Shown here piece after piece: positions 55,798-63,381 of a stretch of 64,000 bases of DNA. The first letter of the stretch is position 1, and the number at the start of each line of letters is the position of its first letter. The notes under the pieces were generated by a model. It was given only the letters and a program-made list of their open reading frames with translations. It did not search any database and was not told the DNA's origin. Made by a program: the position numbers and the translations under genes. Where the stretch lies: assembly GCA_050949745.1 (NCBI GenBank), contig JBMNGF010000010.1, positions 165,320-229,319 on the forward strand, read 5' to 3'. Origin of the DNA: Syntrophaceticus sp050949745. GTDB lineage: Bacteria > Bacillota > DSM-12270 > Thermacetogeniales > Thermacetogeniaceae.

Positions 55798-55965
55798 TGG
55801 AAGCACGACAAGCCATCTTTGCCTATATAGAGGGTTTTTACAACACCTGTAGGATACAAAAAAGACTAGACTATCTTAGCCCCATACAGTGGCTGAGGCG
55901 TTGGGAGAACAGACACCTTTCAGAAGTGGCTTAGCAAACTGTCCGAAAAAGTGTTGACTTCCCTT
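55798..55965 (+). pseudogene. IS3-family transposase fragment (C-terminus and right end)
   Basis: MEARQAIFAYIEGFYNTCRI, QKRLDYLSPIQWLRRWENRH is the C-terminal end of IS3 OrfB; it ends at TAG, followed by ctgtccgaaaaagtgttgac, which resembles IS3-type right ends. Joined in sense to the fragment at 53992, it indicates one transposase gene split by the cassette 54079-55797. Confidence 0.7.
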
Positions 55966-56151
55966 GCATAATAAAATGGGACGAATAATGGGAATGGAAT
56001 AACCTTTCACCGTGAACCTCGCGGACTTCCTTGGCAGAGGTTCTCTTAAGTTCACAGTTCATATTTTCACGTTCGCTAGTATTCGACAAAATGCGGGTAG
56101 TAAACGGTACCCTTGCGAGGAGGGCGCTTTTCCCCCCGAGCTTGCTCTAAA

Positions 56152-56553
56152 AAATATCTTCTTGCGGACTTTTCCTATTTTCAGTATGATAAAAGAAAAT
56201 GAAAGCTATCGGGAGCTATCTGGAGTAATCTAAAGATACGAAAGGGAGGACAGAGCTGAGGTGGTTACTTCGCCATCGGGGATAAGGGGCTCCACCCCGA
56301 TGACTCCAACGGAGTCCCCTGGACATCCGCCTATATCAATGTCATGGGAGACCCCATAGCGGATCTCCATGAGGACATGGCAGCAGAACAGAAGGCCCGG
56401 GCAACCTATGAGAACCTGATCAACCTAACTAGTGACCCAGACCCGACAGACGGCTTGAGGTTCCTGCGGCAGCGGGAGGTCGTCCACTTCCAGCACTTCG
56501 GGGAGACACTGGATCATTTGCAGGGGTATATGAATGGGAAAAAGTTTTATTAA
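56152..56553 (+). pseudogene. cotJC copy D, flank plus 3' part only
   Basis: The flank aaaaaatatcttcttgcgg...aaagctatcgggagctat runs to about 56225, then jumps to the middle of cotJC (GGYFAIGDKGLHPDDSNGVP) and continues to MNGKKFY. About 190 bases containing the EExxH helix are gone and the flank ORF has a TAA. Longest start-to-stop frame is 69 codons from ATG 56344. Confidence 0.82.
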
Positions 56554-56578
56554 GGTGGCTTCTGACATCCATTTGTCG

Positions 56579-56609
56579 ACAGGCGGCTATTAAGGAAGGC
56601 CGCCTGTTT
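56579..56609 (+). terminator. cotJC-type terminator after copy D
   Basis: ACAGGCGGC/GCCGCCTGT hairpin; its end abuts the stop codon of the convergent gene. Confidence 0.75.
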
Positions 56610-57324
56610 AAATTCCGGGATTAACATTTTCCAACTGCTCAACCCATAGGGGCTGCTGAAAACGATTGTCATAGATCAAAAGCGGGTATTTCCTGGCAGT
56701 TGCCTTTAGCCTCTCCTGGCTTAGTTGTCCAAGCAAACTTATACCTTCAACCGAATCCATCTGCTGCACCTGTTTCACTTCCTCACCAGACATGATTTCT
56801 CTTGATATTATTAAAACAATGTTATAAATTCGATCATCCTCGAGGTGTCGTAGACGGGATCTCGCCACACCACACATTCCCCCGTACCGGCCTGGCCTAC
56901 TGGCAAAAGCCTCACACTCAATTTTTCTTTTCTCCTTCACCTCATCCCAATCCAAAACAACCCCCCGCTCTCTTGCGGCCATGGCATTTAAAGCCTTGAA
57001 GGTAAACTCATTAAAAGCAAACTGCATATCTTCTGTGGTCAACGGACGGAGTTCCTCTGGTTTCTTGATCTGGTAAATCAACAGCTCCTGTGCCAACACA
57101 TTAACATCACCATAGGAAATAGCAAAATCACCAATTCTCGCTACCACCTTTTGCCCCTCAGGTGTAGCTTTAATGTCATACGCTTTTTCCATCGCTTGTT
57201 CAGCCACCTGGGATAATCGGATCTCCCTCTCCCTTTCCACCATGCGCCATGCAAGGGAGACCACCAACAACAACGCCACACCTATCCCCAAAAAGAGGAA
57301 CCACTTTTTTTTATTACGTGTCAT
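56608..57324 (-). CDS. membrane-anchored SurA-N-like protein of the ABC operon
   Basis: About 238 residues: basic N-terminus, one membrane helix (KKWFLFLGIGVALLLVVSLA) and an extracellular helical domain with VVARIGDFAISYGDVNVLAQ, similar in pattern to the N-terminal chaperone domain of SurA/PrsA (V-x-x-V-N-G-x-x-I). No PPIase domain. It ends the four-gene ABC operon; probable extracellular helper. ATG 57324 after ggaaaggaatagagaaa, six bases from the upstream stop codon. Confidence 0.6.
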   Translation of the reverse strand: MTRNKKKWFLFLGIGVALLLVVSLAWRMVEREREIRLSQVAEQAMEKAYDIKATPEGQKVVARIGDFAISYGDVNVLAQELLIYQIKKPEELRPLTTEDMQFAFNEFTFKALNAMAARERGVVLDWDEVKEKRKIECEAFASRPGRYGGMCGVARSRLRHLEDDRIYNIVLIISREIMSGEEVKQVQQMDSVEGISLLGQLSQERLKATARKYPLLIYDNRFQQPLWVEQLENVNPGI

Positions 57325-57329
57325 TTTCT

Positions 57330-58268
57330 CTATTCCTTTCCGCGCCAATAGTATCCTATAACCGCAACCGTCAGAGCAGCCAACAGGTAAACCAATAATA
57401 AAACCAGCAAAAGAGAAAACGACTGCAGATAAAGGGTCACTTCCCCATGATCAATAATTTTCGTATAGGGAGGGGTGGTCACCCACGCAACCCAGTTGGG
57501 AGGATCGTCTAGCCAACTGAACCTATCATAAACAGATGCAAGCAGCGATTGGCTGGTGCTCCAAGGTGTCACTTTCGCCAGAAATAGCTGCCCTCCACTT
57601 TGACCATTCTCCAGGAGTTCCTTTTCGGCCATCACCCAGAGGATGCTAGTTGCCACGCCTGTGGATGCAGAACGTGTCATGATGGTGACCGCCGCGGCGA
57701 AAAATGTCCATAAGAATGCCATTGCGATGTATACTAATAGATTTCGCCATAAAGTTAAATGCAAAAACGCACGCAGTTCGCGGCCGGGCACCTCCGGCAA
57801 AAATACTGTCACCAGTAGAGCACCAACAACTACAAAGATGATCGTTCCAGCCGTATAGATCATGAGCGCCAATACTTTTCCCCATATGAGTTGTCTGAAC
57901 TTCACACGAAGGATAGCTGACTGTTTAATGGCTCCGCTGCTTAAATCGTCTCCAAACCAGACAGCACCAACGTACAAGAACAACACAATCCCTAAACCGG
58001 CAAGAAGGCCTGCACCGCTTGCAGTAGGCAGGTTTCCCCATTTAAACCAATGAAGCAATGTCGACAACTCTTCGCCCAGCCCTGGAGGCGGGAGTGATCC
58101 CGGGTGACCAACCCAAGACCCAGTATGCAGGATGATAGCGAGTCGATAAGCCCGGAGGGTTGGGATAATTACAACAAGCAGTGCGGCAACAGGAACGATG
58201 AAATAGAACATCTTGCGCCGAACCCGCATATGCTCCGCCGTTATAATACGAAGAACATCTTGAATCAC
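57330..58268 (-). CDS. ABC-2 type permease, second of a paralogous pair
   Basis: 312 residues, about seven helices; large outside segment after the first helix. Shares with its neighbour the blocks GAVWFGDDLSSGAIKQ and DVPGREL-type loop (PEVPGRELRAFLHLTLWRNL), SQSLLASVYDRFSWLDDPP and TTPPYTKIIDHGEVTLYLQ. GTG start after gggggcttgagca. Paralogue of the gene at 58288. Confidence 0.82.
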   Translation of the reverse strand: MIQDVLRIITAEHMRVRRKMFYFIVPVAALLVVIIPTLRAYRLAIILHTGSWVGHPGSLPPPGLGEELSTLLHWFKWGNLPTASGAGLLAGLGIVLFLYVGAVWFGDDLSSGAIKQSAILRVKFRQLIWGKVLALMIYTAGTIIFVVVGALLVTVFLPEVPGRELRAFLHLTLWRNLLVYIAMAFLWTFFAAAVTIMTRSASTGVATSILWVMAEKELLENGQSGGQLFLAKVTPWSTSQSLLASVYDRFSWLDDPPNWVAWVTTPPYTKIIDHGEVTLYLQSFSLLLVLLLVYLLAALTVAVIGYYWRGKE

Positions 58269-58287
58269 TGCTCAAGCCCCCAATCTT

Positions 58288-59229
58288 TCAGTCTCTTACA
58301 CTAACATAATACCCAAGAATAATCCCTCCCACTGCTACGAATGTATATATCACGAGTGCGGTCATCAGAAAGGAAATAGGCAATAGATACGGTTGTATGA
58401 CCCCATTTTCAATGGTTCGTGTTAAGGGAGGAGATGTCGTCCATAGAATCACCGGAGCTGAATCGATTACCCAGGAGAAACGATCGTAAACAAAGGCGAG
58501 TATGGATTGAATGGTACTAATGGGGGCTATTTTCGCTATTAACAGTTGTATTGTGCTATTTCCCGAAAAAAGTATCGCAGTCTCCGCAAAAGGCCACATA
58601 ACACCTACAGCAACTCCTATAACAGGTGAACGGCTCAGCAGTGTAATCATGGCGGCTAAGCAAGCCCACATGACCGCTATAATGCTGTAGAGCATAAGGT
58701 TTCGAAGGGGTATCCAACGCAATAAAGCAGCCGGTTCGCGGCCAGGTACATCGCTCAAAAATAGGGTCGTAAGCACCGAACCAAGAACGATGAAAATCAG
58801 AATACCAGCCATATACAAAGCAAGAGTCAGAATCTTGCCTACAACCACCGGCATAAGATGTTTTTGTAGTACTGCAATTTGCTTATTCACACCCGTCCGT
58901 AAATCATCCGCAAACCACACAGCGCCAACATACCCAACAAGTATAATACCCACCCAACCCGCAAGGTATGTCGCGCCTGCGGCGGTAGTAATATTCTCCC
59001 ATCGAAACCAGTATAGCATTTGTGATAAATCAACTCCGGCAAAAGGATTTGGTACACCCGTGGGCAGTTCAATGGTACCCTTATGAAAGGCTAAGGCATT
59101 ATTATAAGCACCAATTTCTAAATAGAGAACATATATTAGTGAAAGCAGCGGAATGACGCAGAAAAAAGGTTTGCGCAGGACCCGGCTTATCTCCGCCTGT
59201 ATGATTCGGATAAATCCACCACCAATCAA
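58288..59229 (-). CDS. ABC-2 type permease, first of a paralogous pair
   Basis: 313 residues: GAVWFADDLRTGVNKQ, SDVPGREPAALLRWIPLRNL, IQSILAFVYDRFSWVIDSAP, TTSPPLTRTIENGVIQPYLL match the neighbour block by block, so the two permeases arose by duplication and likely form a heterodimer. TTG start 59229 after ggaggttacctta, overlapping the ATPase stop by four bases. Confidence 0.82.
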   Translation of the reverse strand: MIGGGFIRIIQAEISRVLRKPFFCVIPLLSLIYVLYLEIGAYNNALAFHKGTIELPTGVPNPFAGVDLSQMLYWFRWENITTAAGATYLAGWVGIILVGYVGAVWFADDLRTGVNKQIAVLQKHLMPVVVGKILTLALYMAGILIFIVLGSVLTTLFLSDVPGREPAALLRWIPLRNLMLYSIIAVMWACLAAMITLLSRSPVIGVAVGVMWPFAETAILFSGNSTIQLLIAKIAPISTIQSILAFVYDRFSWVIDSAPVILWTTSPPLTRTIENGVIQPYLLPISFLMTALVIYTFVAVGGIILGYYVSVRD

Positions 59230-60110
59230 TAAGGTAACCTCCTCGAAACCTGTTTTTCCTCGAAAACATACTCCAGCTCCGAAATCAGCAGCCGACTACT
59301 TTGAGGTACAATACCGTGTTCAGCAAGGTGCTGCAAAAAAAGAGGCCCCTTCTCCTTTTGAACCGCAGCTGTTACCCATACTCCTCTTTTACCAATCTCC
59401 AAAACTAGAGGAGTACGAAGTAAGTCCATCGAAATATCTCCGGGCAGATAAAAGATAACCTTTGTGGCTTGTTCTGCCAATTCCTTTGTTTCCCCAGTGT
59501 AAACAAGTCTGCCTTGATCAAGAATGACAATGCGATCTGCCAGCAGTGTAATGCGTTCCAATTGGTGGCTGGAGAAGATCAGAAATCTATCCTTGGAGCG
59601 GTAAGTAACGAAAGTGTCTTCCAGCAGCTGCTGCCCCTCTAAATCCAGGCCATTAAATGGTTCATCTAGGATAACGATCTGGGGATTCCCTAGAAAGGCA
59701 TTGGCTAAACCCAAGCGCTTGCGCATGCCTTGAGAAAAATCTTTAATTTTTTTTCCCTTTGGTGGGATATCCCATTTTTCTAGCTCTCTTTCTACCTCGT
59801 GTGCTTCCACTGGATATTCACGAAGGGCGTTGAAGTATCCTAACTGGTTCTCCGCAGTCAAGTATGGGTAAAAAGGGGGATCCTCGAATAAATAACCTAA
59901 GTTTCCACGAATCTTCTCCACAGGTTGGCCATTATAAAACACAGTCCCGCAGGTTGGGAATATGCGTCCTGTTAAAATGTTAAACAGCGTTGTCTTGCCA
60001 GCTCCGTTTGGACCTACCACTGCTGTCACACCAGGCTCGATAACAAATCGCAATTGTTTTAATGCCTCGTGATTTCTATATTTTTTCGTGACTTCGACCA
60101 ACTCAAACAC
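59226..60110 (-). CDS. ABC transporter ATP-binding protein (bacteriocin/lantibiotic-export type)
   Basis: About 294 residues: Walker A VVGPNGAGKTTLFN, signature DFSQGMRKRLGLA, Walker B IVILDEPFNGLD, switch IFSSHQLERI; 80-residue C-terminal extension as in CcmA-type exporters. GTG start 60110 just after tacaaggaggtaaaac; the longer frame to 60221 is not supported. Works with the two permeases that follow. Confidence 0.9.
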   Translation of the reverse strand: MFELVEVTKKYRNHEALKQLRFVIEPGVTAVVGPNGAGKTTLFNILTGRIFPTCGTVFYNGQPVEKIRGNLGYLFEDPPFYPYLTAENQLGYFNALREYPVEAHEVERELEKWDIPPKGKKIKDFSQGMRKRLGLANAFLGNPQIVILDEPFNGLDLEGQQLLEDTFVTYRSKDRFLIFSSHQLERITLLADRIVILDQGRLVYTGETKELAEQATKVIFYLPGDISMDLLRTPLVLEIGKRGVWVTAAVQKEKGPLFLQHLAEHGIVPQSSRLLISELEYVFEEKQVSRRLPY

Positions 60111-60229
60111 CGTTTTACCTCCTTGTAAAAAAAATAATGACAAGAAATAGGAGTAGAGGCTCGAAGCCTTTACTCCTGACCCTGTACTTATGATTATCAA
60201 ATATGCAGAACTAGTTATCATAATTTAAT

Positions 60230-60715
60230 TTAGTTAATATAGACCATTGAAACCGGGTTTAAGAAATAAAGATATCTGGTCCCGCCAGCAATCGCATAAC
60301 CGCTCAGTGCAGTAGTGTATACACCACTTTTACTATAACTGTGAAGTTTTTGGCCGCTCCAACTTACAGAAAACGGGAAATTAACCCCTGAATTCGATTT
60401 CCCATCACCCCAAGATACATTCCAATATACAGCTTGCATCTTACCAACATAGGAATGTGCACCAAAAGCAGCCTGTGCTCTTAAAGAACTGATGCGCGAC
60501 GTATTGATCCATGTGTAGCCAGCGCTACCGTATGCAGTACCTTGAGGTTTAATTTCTCCTTCATCAGATTTGTCAGACATGTCAATCATCTTTACAGGAG
60601 ACACTGTTGCTCCTTCCGGTACCGTAGAATCCTGAGCAAAAGCCGTTCCAGTTGTCAACATTAATAATGACACGACCACTAAACAAAATGTCAACCATAC
60701 ATACTTTCTATACAT
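60230..60715 (-). CDS. secreted protein next to the ABC exporter, possible bacteriocin-like precursor
   Basis: 161 residues, clear signal peptide ending ...GTAFA. After an acidic stretch (DMSDKSDEGEIKPQG) comes an aromatic/Ser/Gly-rich segment: GTAYGSAGYTWINTSRISSL, QAVYWNVSWGDGKS, FSVSWSGQKLHSYSKSG, YAIAGGTRYLYFLNPVSMVY. No Cys, not a lantibiotic. Composition and the adjoining ABC system suggest a secreted peptide with an immunity or export apparatus (inference). No family recognised. Start after ggaggggagtgtaaaac. Confidence 0.7.
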   Translation of the reverse strand: MYRKYVWLTFCLVVVSLLMLTTGTAFAQDSTVPEGATVSPVKMIDMSDKSDEGEIKPQGTAYGSAGYTWINTSRISSLRAQAAFGAHSYVGKMQAVYWNVSWGDGKSNSGVNFPFSVSWSGQKLHSYSKSGVYTTALSGYAIAGGTRYLYFLNPVSMVYIN

Positions 60716-61117
60716 GTTTTACACTCCCCTCCCTACACAATTATTGATCCTCAGCACTACGGTTTAAAAAACCATACACACTACTTCCTGCCCCTGATTA
60801 TTTCCACGTTATAGACATTATTTACCCACATCAATTTCCAGGAATAAATTTTGTGCTCTCCCCTGCGTCGAACATCCCCTTTTTTTGATGTGTTTTCTTC
60901 AGCATCTGATAAACTTCTGTTTCATCCAGTTCTAGAAACTGTCTTCATGTTTGGGTGATTCTTTAACACTTGAATTTGGTAACGACTTGAACTCTGACGA
61001 AATTAAAGTTTCGCTTAGAACTACCATCAGTGCTACTATATAACATCTTAGACATATTATGGTTAATTCCTCTATCGAAAAATGAGATATTTTGCCTCTT
61101 TTTATCCTATAATCATT
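60716..61117. other. intergenic stretch, no gene seen
   Basis: AT-rich promoter region of the secreted protein gene and decayed sequence leading to copy E. Confidence 0.4.
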
Positions 61118-61190
61118 TTTACACTGTTTACATTTTTCAGTATGATAAAAGAAGTTTGGAGTTCCTGCGGCAGCGGGAGGTCGTCCACTT
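61118..61190 (+). pseudogene. cotJC copy E, 37-bp remnant behind a flank fragment
   Basis: tttttcagtatgataaaaga (flank) is joined to ttggagttcctgcggcagcg...gtcgtccactt (61154-61190), the codons for EFLRQREVVHL of cotJC. Nothing else of the gene remains. The sequence that follows (from 61236) is the complete flank of copy F. Confidence 0.75.
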
Positions 61191-61235
61191 ATTTTTTTCA
61201 GTAATCAGAGCAACTATTTCCACCACCTGTTTTAT

Positions 61236-61847
61236 AAAAAATATTATCTTGCGGTCTCTTTCCTATTTTTTGTATGATAAAAAAAATAAAAGCTATCGGG
61301 AGCTATCTGGAGCAATCTGAAGTTACAGAGAGACGGAAATTCTACAGAAAAGATGAAATTCGGCGGGCCAAACGGGGAACTCTCTGCTGCCATCCGCTAT
61401 CTCTCCCAGCGCTACTCTATGCCCACAGGCAAAGCCAAAGGAGTATTGACCGACATCGGCACAGAAGAATTGGCCCACTGGGAGATCATCGCCACCATGG
61501 TTTACAAACTGACGAAAGGGGCAACACCGGAGGAATTACGCAAAGCAGGACTGGGCAGCTACTACGCCATCTGGGATAAGGGGATCCACCCCAGTGACTC
61601 CAACGGTGTCCCCTGGACAGCTGCCTACATCAACACCATGGGTGATCCAATAGCTGACCTCCATGAGGATATGGCAGCTGAAGAAAAAGCCCGGGCAACC
61701 TATGAAAACCTGATCAATCTCTCCGATGATCCCGACCTGATTGACGTTTTGAGGTTCTTGCGGCAGCGGGAGGTCATCCACTTCCAGCGCTTCGGGGAGA
61801 CACTGGATCATTTGCAGGGGTATATGAATAGTACAAAGTTTTTTTAA
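61236..61847 (+). pseudogene. cotJC copy F, 5'-truncated, with shared flank
   Basis: Flank 61236-61352, then cotJC from KFGGPNGELSAAIRYLSQRY to MNSTKFF. Unlike B and C it has an ATG (61353) at the join in the cotJC frame, giving 164 residues with EExxH, HEDM and EVIHF motifs; but no ribosome site is seen and the last residues differ. The most diverged of the long copies. It could be weakly expressed. Confidence 0.8.
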
Positions 61848-61874
61848 GGTGGCATCAAGCAGCCATTTGCCGGC

Positions 61875-61907
61875 AGGCGGCTTTTTATGGAAAAGGCCGC
61901 CTTTTTT
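61875..61907 (+). terminator. cotJC-type terminator after copy F
   Basis: GGCGGC/GCCGCC hairpin followed by six T. Confidence 0.8.
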
Positions 61908-62095
61908 CACTGGAAAGCTGGAAGCAGGGGGAAACCACTCGATCAATTTGTGCTGACGTTAGCATCGAATCGGGAAAAGGTTCTCCCCAGTGCGAGAATT
62001 CCAGCGCATTGAGAAAGTTTTCACCTGAAACCATAAAAATATCTAACGGTTAGGAAAAACTTTTGTTGACACTTGGCCTACAGTAGACAGTATAA

Positions 62096-62180
62096 ATCTA
62101 CAAAGAACGCTTTGGATTTTATCCCGAAGCTGTTTTAATGGACAAAATCTACTGCAGTCAGATAAACCAGTATCCCTTTA
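62096..62180 (+). pseudogene. transposase fragment (IS5/ISL-type)
   Basis: Reads YKERFGFYPEAVLMDKIYCS QINQ; the block Y-x-E-R-F-G-x-Y-P-x-x-V-L-x-D-K-I-Y occurs in a group of DDE transposases common in Firmicutes. Only about 27 codons remain. Confidence 0.45.
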
Positions 62181-62732
62181 ACTTTTATATAAAGTTATTT
62201 CAAGGAATTTTTCCTTCTCAATGTTTTTGAATGTCCACAAGTTAAAACAAAGTATTAAAAGAACAGTTCCTACTGTCATGTATAAAATTAGATGAGGAAG
62301 CATACAAGTTAGAACGATAAAAGGCAGTATTATTATAAATATTTTTTTATCCAAGGTTGTTTCTAAGGAAGAAATTAACATCCCAGTGACAAGGTATTTT
62401 AAATGAAATACTTTGTCAAAAAAAAACACTACACATGCAATCAACAGGTACATTAACATAAATATTATAATAAAGTAAATTGTTCTAGCTATCAACAAGT
62501 GATAGATACAAATCGGTCCAGATAGAAATGCCTCAATCATTCTTCTGTCCCTAATATATGATTCTGACATTAGATAAGCCTGAAAACTAATAGCGATTAC
62601 AAAAGGAGCAATAGTTAAGTCTATTTTAGTAAAGACACTCAAAGCCACCAGAATTACTAAACCAAACATGCTATAGTAAATACAGTGAAACCTTTGCCGT
62701 TTCATATCGTACAATAATAAAGTAAGCAACAT
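62178..62732 (-). CDS. membrane protein, ABC-2 transporter subunit
   Basis: 184 residues, five or six helices (HCIYYSMFGLVILVALSVFT; FVIAISFQAYLMSESYIRDR; YHLLIARTIYFIIIFMLMYL). The YIRDRRMIEAFLSGPICIY block is typical of ABC-2 permeases that interact with the ATPase. Third gene of an ABC operon that starts beyond the right edge; five bases after the preceding permease. Confidence 0.72.
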   Translation of the reverse strand: MLLTLLLYDMKRQRFHCIYYSMFGLVILVALSVFTKIDLTIAPFVIAISFQAYLMSESYIRDRRMIEAFLSGPICIYHLLIARTIYFIIIFMLMYLLIACVVFFFDKVFHLKYLVTGMLISSLETTLDKKIFIIILPFIVLTCMLPHLILYMTVGTVLLILCFNLWTFKNIEKEKFLEITLYKS

Positions 62733-62737
62733 ATCAC

Positions 62738-63370
62738 TTAATCCCCAATCAAGTTTTCTTTGTTATAAGTAAAAAGAAATGTTATTATTCCCCCAAATAC
62801 TATCAACAGCGTTATAACACTTATTATTAAAGTCATGGAACTGTTGTTAAATGCGCTGGTAATACCTAAGATAAGCACTCCTAGTGATACAAACGAAGAT
62901 GTTAATTTGGGTAGTAGATTAGTGTTCCAAACAGATAAAGACATAACAATACCAAGGAATATGATAACAAAATTGTAAGCAATATCTATGATAACATAAA
63001 ACCCCTCATTCCCGAATAAATTAACGTTTAACAGGTATATTACACCCACATTTATGGCCGAAAAAAACATCCAATAAATAATAGCTACCAGGAAACGGCA
63101 AAATACAATCAGAAATACTGGATATGGAGTGGAAAGTAAAGGTTCCACAAAATTCTGTTTTTTCTCTTCTTTAAAATCACAATTGGAAAAGGCAACTAAA
63201 ATGGCGGTCATAAGGACTGTCAATCTAAGTCCATCTGAAACACTTGCTGATAGAGACCTAAATATTCCTAGCACAATCGGCAGAAGACTATAGCTGAACA
63301 AAAAAATATATTTTTTTTCCCAAAATCTTCTTAAACTATGTTTAACATCCCGGTATAAATATCCCCTCAT
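62738..63370 (-). CDS. ABC-2 transporter permease
   Basis: About 210 residues, six helices. N-terminal amphipathic segment DVKHSLRRFWEKKYIFLFSY, then SNCDFKEEKKQNFVEPLLST (coupling-loop pattern), as in ABC-2 permeases. ATG 63370 (MRGYLY) after ctagaggtgttagag. Twelve bases from the ATPase stop. Confidence 0.75.
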   Translation of the reverse strand: MRGYLYRDVKHSLRRFWEKKYIFLFSYSLLPIVLGIFRSLSASVSDGLRLTVLMTAILVAFSNCDFKEEKKQNFVEPLLSTPYPVFLIVFCRFLVAIIYWMFFSAINVGVIYLLNVNLFGNEGFYVIIDIAYNFVIIFLGIVMSLSVWNTNLLPKLTSSFVSLGVLILGITSAFNNSSMTLIISVITLLIVFGGIITFLFTYNKENLIGD

Positions 63371-63381
63371 CTCTAACACCT

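Noticed and set aside
55590..55859. 89-codon minus-strand frame
   Set aside because: It overlaps the sense-strand IS3 C-terminal fragment and the TA operator; no family or ribosome site.
48491..61907. Interpretation of the cotJC repeats as an integron
   Set aside because: No integrase, no attC-like sites; the repeated unit is most of a protein gene and not a short recombination site.
62070..62100. TTGACA ... TATAAA as a promoter
   Set aside because: The spacing of 19 is poor and only a transposase remnant follows.
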